A stretch of 64,000 nt of DNA from Xiphydria camelus (taxonomy: Eukaryota; Arthropoda; Insecta; Hymenoptera; Xiphydriidae): NCBI GenBank assembly GCA_963678675.1, contig OY783192.1:35185250-35249249 (forward strand). The letters run 5' to 3'. The notes under the pieces were generated by a model. It did no database searches. It worked only from the letters and a program-made list of their open reading frames with translations, and was not told the origin of the DNA. Made by a program: the position numbers and the translations under genes. Of this stretch, positions 1 through 12,520 are shown piece by piece; the first letter of the stretch is position 1, and every line of letters begins with the position of its first letter.

Positions 1-4
1 AGAC

Positions 5-309
5 AGCTTTTAGCTCCATTAAGTTGGAACCCGCCGATCACCAAATATAACCGGACACTACTGACAGTATTGTGTCAGTTTCGTGCTGTTTTGTGCCACA
101 AGGAAAAAGTTTTGCGCCACTACGGTTTTCGAGCTATAATCTTAATCTTAAGCTGGAACTCCATCCTTATTTCCGCTGTAACTCAAAAACCGTAGCGGCG
201 CAAAACTTTGTCCTCGTGGCACAAAACAGCACAAAACTGGCACAATACTTTCAGTAGTGTCCGGTTATATTTGGTGATCGGAGGGTTCCAACTTAATGGA
301 GCCGCAGCT
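5..309. mobile_element. Foldback (MITE-like) element with arms of about 120 bp
   Basis: The two halves are near-perfect inverted copies. The left arm (about 13-131) starts GCTCCATTAAGTTGGAACC and the right arm (about 183-302) is its reverse complement with a few mismatches. The unpaired centre is about 50 bp. Short AGCT words lie just outside at 5-8 and 306-309. No coding capacity is visible, so this is a non-autonomous element. The window begins only four bases to the left, so the true left boundary and target duplication cannot be judged. Confidence 0.8.
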
Positions 310-380
310 TCAACCTCCAGAATTAGAAGATCGGAAAAACGATGAGTTATGGGGATGACAAAGAGACGCGATGTGTGCAT

Positions 381-397
381 GTGTGTGTGTGTGTGTG
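381..397. repeat. (GT)n microsatellite
   Basis: An uninterrupted GT run preceded by a shorter interrupted GTGTGCAT stretch. Confidence 0.9.
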
Positions 398-2038
398 CAT
401 GGGGAGTATTAATATTTCCACGAGAGTCGACCCGAGTTTCCGGCCGCCGCCGAAAGAACCTCCCCTCCGTGAAGCGGTGGGTCGAACTTCCATTAAGAAG
501 ACTCTCGGGGAGATTTCACTTTTTGCCGTTCGCCGTTCAACGTCTCCTTTAACAGAAGTTTCTCCTTCTCGGCGTGTCACGCACTTAATGCATTGTTTAC
601 CCCGAGGAAACCCTGCCGCGCGCGAGGGAGAGAGGGAAGGGGTGAGCGACGGAAAGGAGAATGGATCATTGTCCACCCGCTGACTGCGGGGATTCTCGTT
701 ATAGTCGGGTGCGTACGAGAGCCGGGGCGGATTAATCTGCATTTGCGGATATACGAGAGGGTGTGAGACGCCAGCCTCGGATGACGTATCACAGGCGGCT
801 CGCTTCTGGGGAGCGGCGAGTGAGAGTCGGCCGGATGAGCGGTGGCAAGCGGGGGAGGGTGGATGGAGCGCCGGATAAGAGAGAAGAGGAGGCGGGGATG
901 AAAGAGATTGGCGCGGAGAAGGAGTTAATTTGGGGTTATTCGGGGATATTGGAGATTCGAAGGAGATTACCAGAACTGGCGACCCAAATTCTCTCGAGCG
1001 AGATTAGAGACGACCTTCCTGGCCCGTTTCGGGCGCACAAAGTCCTCGATAGCGATACTTGGACCGCCGGTCGTTCAAACCTTTCGCGACTTATCTATCC
1101 GTATGGTATATAGTTGCGCGCGAGCGATCTATATATTATACGCGCCCCGATATCCCTCATCGACCGGCTTCCCGAGTAGAAGAGCTTTTCCGACGTCTAG
1201 TCCGATAATTATCGTACTCGCTCCATCGCTCGTCGTCCGGGTTTTTAGCCTGCTACTGACACGGTGACGTTAAAAGGGGGATTCGAGGGCGGTCGGATAT
1301 TCCGAGCGCATTTCCGTCGAGAGTTCGAGCACGAGGGCAGCTTTGCGTAAAATACCGTTATGAAGATGTGTGTAATTAATAAGTAATAATGAATTTCGTC
1401 ACGATATTATACCAAGATCCTTCGAAAAAACTCAAAGAATAAATCACACCCCGAAGTGACCGCCTTTGGTAGACGTCATCCTCTCTGATCTATCCTCTCG
1501 ATAAATTTTTCCAGAAAACTATGATACATCCCATACATCTCTGCTATGAATTTGCCATAAATTATATAAAACCACGTTGTGTAGCACGACTCGCAGCTCG
1601 CTGTGTCGAGTATTTCTGGCGACCTTTACGATAAACTCCTTCCCCACCGGCGGCTTTGTCGGCGGTGCGCGAGAGTGACGCGACGGATACGTCAAAGTGC
1701 ACGTGATCTAGAAAAGAACGAACCGTAAAGAACGAGCCATTTTTTACCACCGTCGAACGCCGCCGCGCGAAGCGCCAGCACGTTCCTCGGCTCTGCAAAC
1801 GTCGCGCACCCGCGTTACAGCCTCGCCGGGTCGAGAAAGCGGGGAGACGCTGGGTCTACCTATATCGCGCGGTGAAACCGAATTACAGAAACTAGGCCGC
1901 TTGCCGCCCGTCATCCGTCTCTTGGCAGTTCCACCGTGAAAATCGAGAGACGTCACGGGAGTTCGAACCACCCGCTCCGCGCGATCGCATCTCGAGGGAG
2001 CTTCGAAAGAAGGTCGGGGGAAGGAAGTGGTGGCGAGG

Positions 2039-2054
2039 AAAAAAAAAAAAAAAA
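2039..2054. repeat. Poly(A) run
   Basis: Sixteen A in a row in GC-rich DNA. No retroposon body or flanking duplication is visible, so I treat it as a simple homopolymer. Confidence 0.85.
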
Positions 2055-3411
2055 TGACCCGCGGCAGTGAAGGGGAATGACTCGGGGGTGAGTGGGGGAT
2101 GTTAAAATAAACGGAGGTATAAAACGCGTACCTATATACTATACACGCATACAGAGCGCGCAAACAGTCGAGCCACGGCTGTCTGCGGCATAAACAGCCC
2201 TCTTTACCGCGCCAAAACGTTTTATCGACTGATCCGCCGCCCCCTCCCTTCGGGCCACTCGGCTGCACCTCGCGGTGCGCCGCCAGTGCTTTGCTCTCGT
2301 CGTGCCACTCAAAAGCCTCTCTCCTCTCTCGCGGAGCATCTCGTCAACGCGCGCGCTTCTCGCCTTCGGATCGCGCTTCGTAAACTGGTACCACTTCGAC
2401 TATATTAGCGGTGCAACTTGGTCGTCTGGTGTCTCGGTTACGCTCAGACGCGTAATATAACGTCTCGACGCGGATGTATCGATCGCGCTCTGTCGAGCGC
2501 GAAACGTTACGTAATGCACGTGAAAGCCTATTAAATTTGCCACCTACTCGGGCTCGGGACGATTCAATTTGTATAATCGCGTAGTCGCGTCGTGGAAGAT
2601 GAGGGCTGAGTAGCGGGACGGATTCTGAAGACGTTAAGGACGATTTGCTTGTTTGGGAAAGGAGATGAGGGGTGGAGGAGGGGGCCATAGGTTTCCGCTC
2701 TCTTGTCCCCTCACCTCCATCTCTCTCTTTCTGTACAGAGGATTTTAAGATTTTTAAAACAGTAACTCTCGGAGTTGATTTACATTAATTTCACCGTATC
2801 TTTGGTAAAAGAGACGCGCTAGTGTGAGACGCCTATCTGCATTCTCCCCAAAGCCGCAGAATGTCCTTTAATAATGTTATTTTAACGAAGAATTAATGTC
2901 TCGGCCTACATACGAACCCTAATATCATCAAAAGGCAAATTACGGTTAGGTTTAATCGGGTATAGGGCAAACGGCGGCTAGACTTTACAAAGAGCATATC
3001 ATTACGTTGGGATTTTGCATTAATCCTCTTAGCGCGATGTTATCTCAGGGTTCATTGACTTCTCCTACTTTATGTGTAGTTCCGCTACACTCGAGGCACA
3101 CATCGTCACGTCGCGTAAAAGTTTTTACAACAGTCCCCTCGAGCGCTAATCATTATAATATCGCGTCAAGTTTCGCAACGTCGATCGGTGCATGATTAAT
3201 GGAAAATACGTGGTTCCCCGTTCTCACTCTTGAATTTACTTATCGTCGAGCAATATTTTCCGGGGCGTCAAAGTTTCTTAATTTTATACGACAGACAAAT
3301 ACAAAGTGCCGCCGTTAATTTCCATTCTGCCCGCTGTGTGCACCGACTGATTCTAAAAGAGGCGGTCACCCTCGCGAACGAATAGGACGGGACGATCGAG
3401 ACGCGAGTATG

Positions 3412-3568
3412 TCGATACCTTACTTTGAAAACCTCGTAAGTGCAATTTTTGACAAAAATGCCATTTATAGCTTACTGCGTTAAGGTTTAAAATCTGAACA
3501 CACAGTAAGCTATAAATGGCATTTTTGTCAAAAATTGCACTTGCGAGGTTTTCAAAGTAAGGTATCGA
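3412..3568. mobile_element. Short foldback MITE with nearly perfect 66-bp arms
   Basis: The left arm (3412-3478) begins TCGATACCTTACTTTG. The right arm (3503-3568) is its reverse complement with only about one mismatch visible. The centre is about 24 bp. TA dinucleotides lie close to both ends (3408-3409 and 3569-3570), which may reflect a TA target duplication, although two extra bases separate the left TA from the repeat. The high arm identity suggests either recent insertion or arm-to-arm correction. Confidence 0.85.
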
Positions 3569-6500
3569 TATTCACCCTTGCGCCTATAAATAGTACGGCG
3601 GACGGCCAGTTACTTCTCAATCACCCGGTACAAACGCCACGTCGAGATTGCCCCAGTTTACGTTACCTCGCCGGATCGCGCACCCGCTACAGCTGCGTTC
3701 CATCAATCGGCAGGTGCAACGCGTTGCAGTTCTCCTCCCCGGATTTTTGCCCGGGCGTGGAAAGGCGACGGAGGGAGGCGAAGGCAAGGAGGCGAAGCGC
3801 GACGATTTAATCAGCGTAAATCAAAATCGGCTCGCGACGTAACCGCAGTGGCGTGGCGGCGCGAAGACTCACCCCGCCCGGGGTGCTCTCCTCTCGACAC
3901 GATGAAAAGGGGGGCGTTGTTGCGGAGCGCCGGTCGCGGAGGCGCGCGGAACGGCGGGAGGGTATTCTTCGAGCGGGCCGAGAGAGGGGGAAATATTAAT
4001 GATACTAATCGTTCGTTCCAGAAATTACGATGACACTAATCACCTCCATCGATCTCGCTTCCCTTCGACGCCCGCTTCACGGAGAAGAAAGGGGGATAAC
4101 GCGCCGCTTCGGGGAACAACACCTTCAGACCTCCCTTCCTCTCCTATCCCACCAGCCGGTCCCGGAAGCTCTCGAGGTATCGAAAGTGAGACGCGAAGTT
4201 GCGATCGGGTGTCGGATTGATATCCCGCTGCGAAACGCCTAGGGCGAGTCGTACGGAATTGACTGGAGGAGGAGAAGAGAGAAAGGGAAGAAGGGGAAGA
4301 ATTTATCGCGCGAGACGCTAAATCTTCCATGAAGATGTGACCACGGATTCGTATAACGGGGAGTAAAGTAAAACTCTAATATTAAAGATCGGATATCATC
4401 GCGACCTCTGACTCGAATGAATTAGAGACACGGGTGATGCGATTCCCGATAATTCCCCGGCTAAAGCACCGGTCGAGAAATCGAGAGCAATGTTCTCTCC
4501 CCCGCGACGAAGCGCACCGCAGCTATTCGATACGAATTTACCGAGTATTTATCGGCGGGAGAGATAGAGATTTATCACCCCCCCGTCGAGTCGCTACAAA
4601 AGAATCGACGCTAATGCCTCGCTCGTCGTGTCGCGTCGCGTGGAATGCTCCCGGTGTTAGTTTCGGGATTGGAAGGGGTGAAAGTGGCAGCGCGACGTCG
4701 CGGGGGCGCGGCTTATCAAGTGAGAGAACGGGAGAGTTAATACAACGTGAGGGAATTCGACGCGAGCTCCCGATGTTGGAGGGATGGAGCGACCCCTCGA
4801 CTCCGCGAGGGAAGTTTGTTGATTCTCCCTCTCTCCCCTCTTCCCGTCTCCTCCTATAGTTCTTCGGCAAACTTAGGGAGTCTCCACTTCTTGCGTTTCT
4901 ATATGCACGCCCTCGCCTTTCCCTCTCTCTTTCTCTCGCTATTTCAGCGGTAAGCTCTTTCGTGGTATCTTTTTCAACGGTTGCACAACGCGGCCCGATA
5001 ACGATTCGTTATTCGACCCCGATTGCCCCGACGTTAATGCGAAACTCTTTCGGCCCTCGCGAATGTGTCCTCGTCTAAAGAGGTAGGTGTGCGCGGCTTG
5101 CGGGAAAGATTGAAAATAGGGGCGCGGATACGGGAGCCTACGTACGGCGAGGCGAAGGGGGATGATACAGGGGTGACTTATTAAGAACCGGCCAAGAATA
5201 AATCGCACCCAGGGTTAATGGCCCGAGGACCCCGGGACATTTAATGAATTTTCCAGGGATTGGCTGCAATAATGGGCGTCCCTCCGACTAACCCTCGGAC
5301 CACCCCCTTGTTCCCGGCGCTCACCCTACCCGGCGGGTTCCTATTTCCGAAGCCGATATCCGAGAAAGCACGAGCCGGCCGGGCAGGGGAGGGTGAGAGC
5401 TCGTCGGTGGAACGAGCGGCAACTCCCCGGGTTAATCAGCTTTGACATCTCGATTTCTAAGAGAGGAGGAAAAGGAGCCAGCCGCTGGGCCCGACGCGGC
5501 CGAGTTTGACGGGAGAAAATGAAGAAGTTGAGAGGGTTGTAGCGGGAGGGGGTCGCGGTGCGCGAGAGAGTGTATATTTTAAAACGGTGGGAAATTAACT
5601 GTGCGATGTGATATATACTTCCCGGTACGACGCTAACGAAGCAACGAGGGTGCCCCCGTTAATTCGTCTCCCCAAAGGCGTGAATATATACCGCGGGGAA
5701 GCTTCGAAGGAAAAAGTCTCTCGTCTCTCGTGACCTCTTTCGTCAACGGGGGAAGGGCGAGAGAAACGAGCCGCGTTTGCTTCGCGGGAATATTAGATTC
5801 GGCGGATGACATTAGCTTCATTCGATTGTCTTCGATTTTTCTTCTCCGAGGGATGAAAAGTAAAGGAACGGTAACGTGGGAGGACGGCTTGAGAAACGAT
5901 CTCTCCCTGTCAGTGGAGGAAAGGAAATTACCGTAAAGCGTATCAGTTTATTCGTCGTACTGGAGTTTGATATTTTTATACTGCAGTCTACGTTGATTTA
6001 AATGCGATCAACGCATTTCTCGAGTTTCTTCGAAATATTGGAAGCGGAGAAGGAAATGTATTACTCGATGGCATTTTCTTAGAAGGGGCTATTAAAAGTG
6101 TTTCATCTCACTCTAATTTCTCCGATATCCTAGACTCGCTAGCTGTTATCAGCGACTTCGTCCGCATGGAATTTAAATTATTTAATATTTTTCTTAAATG
6201 ACACGAATTTATGACGACGTTACATACCCTACGTCCTGCTCCGAGTTTCAAGTTCCCTCTTTGTTGAATTTCGCCAAAATCAGTTCAGCAGTTTAGCCGT
6301 GAAGACAAACATAGAGACAAACTCACTTTCGCATTCATAATATATCAGTATATGGATCCTTAGAAATCTCTTTCTCCGGATGAACTCTTCCCGAAGAAAT
6401 CCACTCTCCGTCCAATTTATTCCGACTTTGAAACTACGTAAATTCAATTACCGCGAAGACTGCCACCGTTTGACCCGAAACGTCGGAGCAAAAACCCCGC

Positions 6501-7787
6501 GAAAGATTTCTTCTGGCATTCCGTCTCGCGCCAGAGCCCTCGCCCAGTTTCAATTAACGTTCCAACGTCTGGGACCGACAAACGCAACCCTTCCCCGATA
6601 CGGAAAAGACCCCCACCTAAATCCAGCGCTAATCCCCGCGACCCGATCCGTGGCATTCAAGGATCAAGGCTTCCGGCAGGAGAGACGACGTCGAATCCAA
6701 GCTCATCCGCCAATGAATTGTACGTAGCATGGAGTCGTCGAGCAGCTTTCGCAAATCCTTGAACAGGAGATCCGTTGGTCGCGATTGTATTGGCAATTCG
6801 AATTTGCCGTTGTCGTCGTCGGAGTCGATTTACGTGTGCTGTCGCTCGTACATGCATATATTTATACGCATATATAAATATACCTACATGTACTGTGTCG
6901 TTACGGAGAGTGGTTCAACGCGACTCTGCGGGTCAGTCCCACCCCAAAACTCCGGAGTTAGAGAGAAAGTTGGAATCCCCGTTGAGCGGCGATCGAAGCC
7001 GCGAAACGAAGCTCCGGATGACCCCCGGATGCACTCGAGCGTTCGCGATGCGCCGAAACAACCCGCCGTTACGCGCGCCATTGAAAAACGTTCACGCGTG
7101 TAGATTACCGCGCGGTTTATCACCAGATCCCGCTGGATATTGCGCACTGCACCGAATGCGTGCGTCGAGCGAGTACGGAGAGCGATTGTATACGAATTTT
7201 TCACTTTGCCGAAACGATATTGCGCGACGGATTTGAAAATTACGCGGCCGTAATTCCTGAAGCACGCGCCGATGGGCGCGCGATATTTTCCTGCGTGACA
7301 CCCTCCCTCGCGCCCTCCCCCGTCTCCCTTTCTACTATTTTACCGATAACGTCGACGCGTCCCTGATCGCTCACCCCCCCCCCCCTCGCACCACCCGGGC
7401 GCACCTGTCGCCAACTTTAATCAGTTTTAAATCGAGTTTAAAAGTTATACCGGCGTTGCGGAGAGAATTAGACCAAGTTCCCAGACCCCTCGTACACACC
7501 TCCGCTCCAGATTCGACGCTCCCGGAGCGCGCGCGTCGGGAGTAAAGATCGAACGTGGAATTTATGGGGGTTGTCGCACGGTACGGATATGGGAAATCTG
7601 AGATATTACCGAGGGGATATCGTCGGACGAATTGCCGTAGCTGTACAGACTTTTTTTAAGTCTTACAAACGAAGAGGGAGGCCAGAGCGCACCTATTTCG
7701 TTCCGTGGTATTTTGGGGGATGACGAAGGGAGGAGAGCGGTGAGAAGGGAAGTTTTCAGACAATCTACTATTCAGACTCTGCGTTAA
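3569..7787. other. Noncoding DNA without a recognisable gene
   Basis: CpG-rich sequence with many short overlapping open frames on both strands and no family resemblance. The part from 5.9 to 6.4 kb is AT-richer. A C homopolymer lies at 7374-7385. Confidence 0.6.
7374..7385. repeat. Poly(C) run
   Basis: Twelve C in a row, followed by a further C-rich stretch. Confidence 0.85.
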
Positions 7788-8250
7788 ACTAGTGGGGGAG
7801 ATGGAGAACGATCGTGCGTGCGAATTGGAGAATTATGGATCTTTACTTAACTAAATTTCAGACTTCCTTTTTCCAAACTTGTAAAATAAATTATTCGAAA
7901 TCATCTTCGTTCCTTCTCAAATGAATTTTAATGATACTTCAGGATTAGAATTTTTAATTATATCAATTTCGCAATCCAATGTTTACGTTTTCATAACCAC
8001 TAAATTTGTAGTATTATGCTAAATAGGTACACAAAGAATTGAATATCGAATTTACCTTCTTGCAGCCGCATCGATAAACATTCTTATATCACAATGTATT
8101 GCCTTCATTAACTAATTGTATTGCGCTAAAATCAACAATTATTCTTCAATTTTCACACCTTTGCCATACAATAGACGTATTATCTAGTTAAGAAATTCGC
8201 CACATTTATAACAACTGATGTCGCGACGTGTAACGCATACAGCGTATACG
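7788..8250 (+). repeat. Dispersed repeat, copy 1 of 2
   Basis: This stretch matches 14247-14682 in the same orientation from ACTAGTGG to CAGCGTATACG. Differences are scattered substitutions and short indels, for example an extra block in copy 2 around 14370. The body is AT-rich, unlike its flanks, which marks it as inserted DNA. No coding capacity is seen. Words CTTAACTAAATTT near the left and CTAGTTAAG near the right are roughly inverted, which hints at degenerate terminal repeats. The class is unknown to me. Confidence 0.85.
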
Positions 8251-9504
8251 CGCCCCTCGAGACGATCCCTTCTCGATCCTTTATACCGATGCGCGTGTTT
8301 TGCAAAAGTTTTCAGACTACCTCGCACCCCCTCTCCCACGACGCGGTTCGACGCCTGCCCCAACGACGCGGTTAGGGACATAAAAGTGGGGCTGTCGAAT
8401 TTTAGTGGTTCATTCGGTCTCGCCTCGATGAGATGAGATTTCGGCGGCGGGTGACACCACCGCGTCCGCTGCCTGATTGTATCGTCGAACGACGGCGGTC
8501 GTCGCATCGAGTCGGGGCGAGTTTATGGTGGTACTAACGATAAGCAGGGAAAATAATTTAGCGGTAAGGAGTGAAACGCGCGCGAATTTAAGAGCGATGA
8601 TTCGGATGAAATTGATTAGAGAGCCTCTGGACCGCCTCCGTCCCCTGTACGGCTTTCGAAGCCGTTCCACGTCTGTCTGGAAAGTTGGGGTGAACTGTAA
8701 AAAGCGAAATTTGAAACCGGACAGAGATTGCGTACACGCGTACTCGTTGTTCCCGTATAAAAATACCGTTCAATTTTTTGCCGAGCACGCAAACGAAACT
8801 GGATACTGCCTACTTTTTCTCCAGGTTATTGCGTTTTTTTTTGGACAGCGAGGAGGAGGGGGGGGGGGGAATTCCAGACTGTCTGCCATGCTTTCCCCAA
8901 AGAGTTTTAGCGGCTGTCACGAGCAATAAAGCTGACGTCAAAGTCAAAATATGAAATCCGTCGGAGACTGTGCTTTATCGGGTACACGCGCGATGCTCGG
9001 TTAACGATTAACGGAGAGCTGGTTACACGGAGTCTCGCGAAATAAGCTCTCGGGAAATTTCGGTGCGCTCCCTGATACATTTTCTTTTTCATCCCTCTTC
9101 CCCTTCGCCTCTTTTATACCTCAATGCCAAAAAGGACGGAGATTACGCTACGGCGATATACATACATATATACGAGGAGGCGCATATATGCAGACAGCGA
9201 GAGAGTGCCAATATTCAAAGATTCCACAGCGAGAAGGGCGAAACTTATTGAATGCGCCTCGAAAGATTTTTCCCGCGGCTTCACGCGCGATACTTTCCCA
9301 GCTTCCGCGTGTCAGAATTAACCGCGATCCTCGGATCGCGAGTATGTGTGTATATGTAGACGCGGGGTTTCGTCCCGGCGAGATCGATCTCACGACCCGG
9401 GCAAATCTGCGGGTGCAAAGTACGGAGTGAGCTCGATCGCAGTCCTGAAAGTCGGATGAGATTCGGGATATATAGGATGGGATCGGATAGGAGCCGTCGT
9501 CGGC

Positions 9505-9519
9505 GGGGGGGGGGGGGGG
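9505..9519. repeat. Poly(G) run
   Basis: Fifteen G in a row within a GC-rich context. Confidence 0.85.
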
Positions 9520-9947
9520 TTAACTCCCTCCTGAATATCAATAAAGTATTTCTTGTGCCCGCGTCAGCAGCCGCGCGCGAGAACCCGTTTACCCCTACGG
9601 TCGGTTCGCTCGGGTCTCGGTATCGCGTTCCATCCCCCGCATGCAGAATCGCGCGTGTCGTCACTTATGTAACTATCCTCCCGGCGCGGCGCGCCGGCGA
9701 GACCCTCGCGTCGCATGTCTATACCGATATCCACTCCCTCCCCCTCTAGCCGGCACCTCTGCACCCCCGCCCCCAGCCGTGGCCACGTATGGCATCGCTG
9801 AAATCTCCTGCGATAAATCCTTCGGACGATCCTACCTAACCGCGGATATATATAGCGTTTACGGGCGGGGTTGTACAACCCCTCTGTGCGATTTTTTACA
9901 ATTTCTTTTAACGGCTCAGCGATCATCCCGAAGCGATTGACGATACG

Positions 9948-9977
9948 GAGGAGAGAGAGAGAGAGAGAGAGAGAGAG
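9948..9977. repeat. (GA)n microsatellite
   Basis: About 30 bases of GA repeat. Confidence 0.9.
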
Positions 9978-10420
9978 TGCGGTCGCGGCGAAATTTGTAG
10001 GAGAGACGGCGGAGAATAAGGCGAGGAAAGGTAGGAGGAAGGCGGGAGGGCGGTGTGACTTTACGAGGGTTGTGCGGACCTGGTGGTCGCACGACCGTCG
10101 CGATCAGTCTCTCGTTAAAAGGTGGTTATAACGTATGTCTGAATCCTGAGCGGAGCGGAGCTTCGAACGGATCATACGTAAGCTCCTTATATCTCAGCAT
10201 CGAATGTTCGAATTTATGTCGGTCGAAGGTCACATTGATTCCTCCGCGCGAGTTTTCTCGTATTTTAAGACGGGCATTTTATCCGGAGACTATTACGAGG
10301 TCGTTTCCGTATCACGATTTAACAGCGAAGAAGTTACAAAATTGATTCGGCGTTGAAGCGACACTTTTATCCACGCTATCGGGTGGTAAGCTCGCTGTCT
10401 GTACTATACGTTGGTATTAT

Positions 10421-10762
10421 CCTTTACTTGCCACACTTCTATAGAATCACGTATTTGCCACACTGGGGTTGATTTACACCCCAGCGAGAAAAGTTGTTAT
10501 AACAAACGAATTATTGCATATTTGTACTTGACAATTTTATCAGCTCTTCTTAAGAACGTACTTTAAAAGACCGTGTAACTTGTATAGCCGGAACTTAAAA
10601 TTAAGTATGCGAAAAAAATAAAATATAAAAGTTACACGGTCTTTTAAAGTACGCTGTTAAGAAGAGCTGATACAATTTTCAGGTACAAATATGCAATGAT
10701 TTATTTGTCATAACAATCCTTCTCGCTGGAGTGTAAATCAACCCCAGTGTGGCAAGTAAGGG
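10421..10762. mobile_element. piggyBac-like MITE with long inverted arms
   Basis: The right end reads GGCAAGTAAGGG followed by TTAA (10763-10766). The left end begins CCTTTACTTGCCACAC, preceded by TTAT (10417-10420), which I read as a decayed TTAA. TTAA targets with C-rich element ends are typical of the piggyBac superfamily. The arms are inverted copies over roughly 130 bp, around an AT-rich centre near 10592-10630. Inside each end is an imperfect palindrome of the form GGGGT...ACCCC. The left end carries TTGCCACACT twice (10428 and 10455), while the right end carries it once. No transposase remains. Confidence 0.8.
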
Positions 10763-10766
10763 TTAA

Positions 10767-12119
10767 TCGACTCGATAGCAATGGTTAAGAATTAACACTG
10801 CCACCGATAGCTACCGAACCTCATCACTGACGCGCACGCGGATAGTTCTCCGCTAGTCCATTTCCAGGCGCCGAGGCTTGTAATTATGTGTTGAGCCAGT
10901 ATCGGGATCGGTAGTAATCCCAACATGGAGAGTCGGGGCAGATAGACGACGCTCGTTTATCGATACGGCATCGGGGATGACCCATTTACATTCCGTCGGC
11001 GAGCTATCCCGAAGTTGTGTACGAGACGAGAAAAACCTCGATTTCCCCGAATGGAGTTTTTCTCGTTGCCTTCTCAATATATTTAAATTTAGTGGCGAAT
11101 CAAGTCGCACTCCTCGTCCTCTCGCGACGAAAAAGTGTGATTTCGCTTTAAAAGCAGTAAATACGAAAGAAAAACCGATATTCGCGAATATTCTCCCGAT
11201 ATCGGAGCGCCGCTCTAAATACATATCTATGTCTCTGTGGCTCCATCTGTTTCCCGCGAACTTCCGGTGACCCGCGTCATTTTTCCGACTACGCGGGTCG
11301 ACGTCGATCCAATTATCTTCGATTCTATCCAATTACCGATTTTACGGGACGGGATCAAATTCCAGGGTGCGACCATCACGCACGCGATCCTTTCTCCCTC
11401 CCCCTCTTCCCCAACCCCACCCCACCCATCTCGCTCTTTCGCCACGACCCGCTCTTCTACCGTCGTTCGATCTCGTGCGGTTTTTGGGGTCGACGAAGGA
11501 TCGTATTCCGGTATTCGCTTGTAATTGGAGCGTTCGTCACCTGTGCAGTTCGATCTCGTTGGTGAGCGAGTTACGCATGTCCCTGTGTTGGTTTATGGAT
11601 GGCGTCGATCGGTGTCGTGACTGCGATATACAGAAGTACCGCGCGCACATACGCTTCGCTATTCGTATCGGGGATGGAGGCGGAAATTCCTGCTCTCTTT
11701 AAAACGAATAGCCGGCGCGTGGGGCGGTTAGACATTTATTTCGCGTAAAAGCAAAGCGAGTGGATTATCCCACTACCACCGTTCGAGGTTGTTATTTTAA
11801 TTTGCCAGACGTCACAAGTGTGCGCGGGTAAAATTACAAACACGCGTTACAGATACGGAACGAGAGAGGCTTTACAGGGTCGAAGTAACTTTACAGCTTG
11901 TTTCTCCGTACACATTCCACCTTGTCTCAACGCCCTCATACGCGCGATGTCGAGTGTTTTGTCGCACCAACCAAACCCTGCTCCGAGATTTCCACAGCTT
12001 CGTGGAACTCGGCGGGTTTCATTGTGCCTGCCCCGGTGAAGAACATCGACAAAGGTGAGGATCACAACGGAAGAAAAAACTGCTGTAAAATCGACGACAT
12101 CTTGCTTTTCCTTTGAGAT
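10767..12119. other. Noncoding DNA without a recognisable gene
   Basis: Mixed composition with no exon-like open frame, splice-site pair or RNA gene that I can support. Confidence 0.55.
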
Positions 12120-12520
12120 TTTTTTTTCGGAAAATCTAATATATTATTTTTTAAATTGGCGTAAAGAAATGCATCGGATAGGGTGTAACCGAGAGTTTGA
12201 TTCCAGGAATTTCGATGTTTGCGAAAATGTGAAATATCTGACATCGAACGCTCGACTACTCCATCTTATGCATTTTTTTCGCGCCGATTACGAAAAGTAC
12301 GATTATTCGATCCAGAACTTCAGGGAAATGTGAGATATCGATAATTTTATGTATGCAAAAATTATTTTTCCACAAAAAAATCGTCGATATATCGGGGTTG
12401 TTTTCAGGTTTCCCAATAAATATACATTATTTTTTCCGAATCAGCATAAGAAAATATATCGGATAGGAGAGTTTCGATTTCAATTCCAGAGATTACAGTT
12501 TTAGCGAAAATGTCAAGGTT
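12120..12520 (+). repeat. Decayed tandem repeat, about three units of roughly 145 bp
   Basis: Two clear units (about 12125-12250 and 12410-12520) share the ordered words ATTATTTTTT, ATCGGATAGG, GAGAGTTT, ATTCCAG and GCGAAAATGT. A more diverged unit lies between them (about 12263-12350), with ATTTTTTTCG, GATCCAGAA and GGAAATGTGAGATATCG. The tract is AT-rich compared with its surroundings. It looks like an old satellite fragment or a local duplication. Confidence 0.6.

Larger units (their letters stand above)
310..3411. other. Noncoding DNA without a recognisable gene
   Basis: GC- and CpG-rich sequence up to about 2.7 kb, then more AT-rich. Open frames occur on both strands at once, as expected from base composition, and none resembles a known family. 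It contains a GT microsatellite and a run of 16 A. Confidence 0.6.
8251..10420. other. Noncoding DNA with homopolymer and GA tracts
   Basis: CpG-rich sequence without a supportable gene. It holds G runs at 8858-8869 and 9505-9519 and a GA microsatellite at 9948-9977. Open frames overlap on both strands. Confidence 0.6.
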
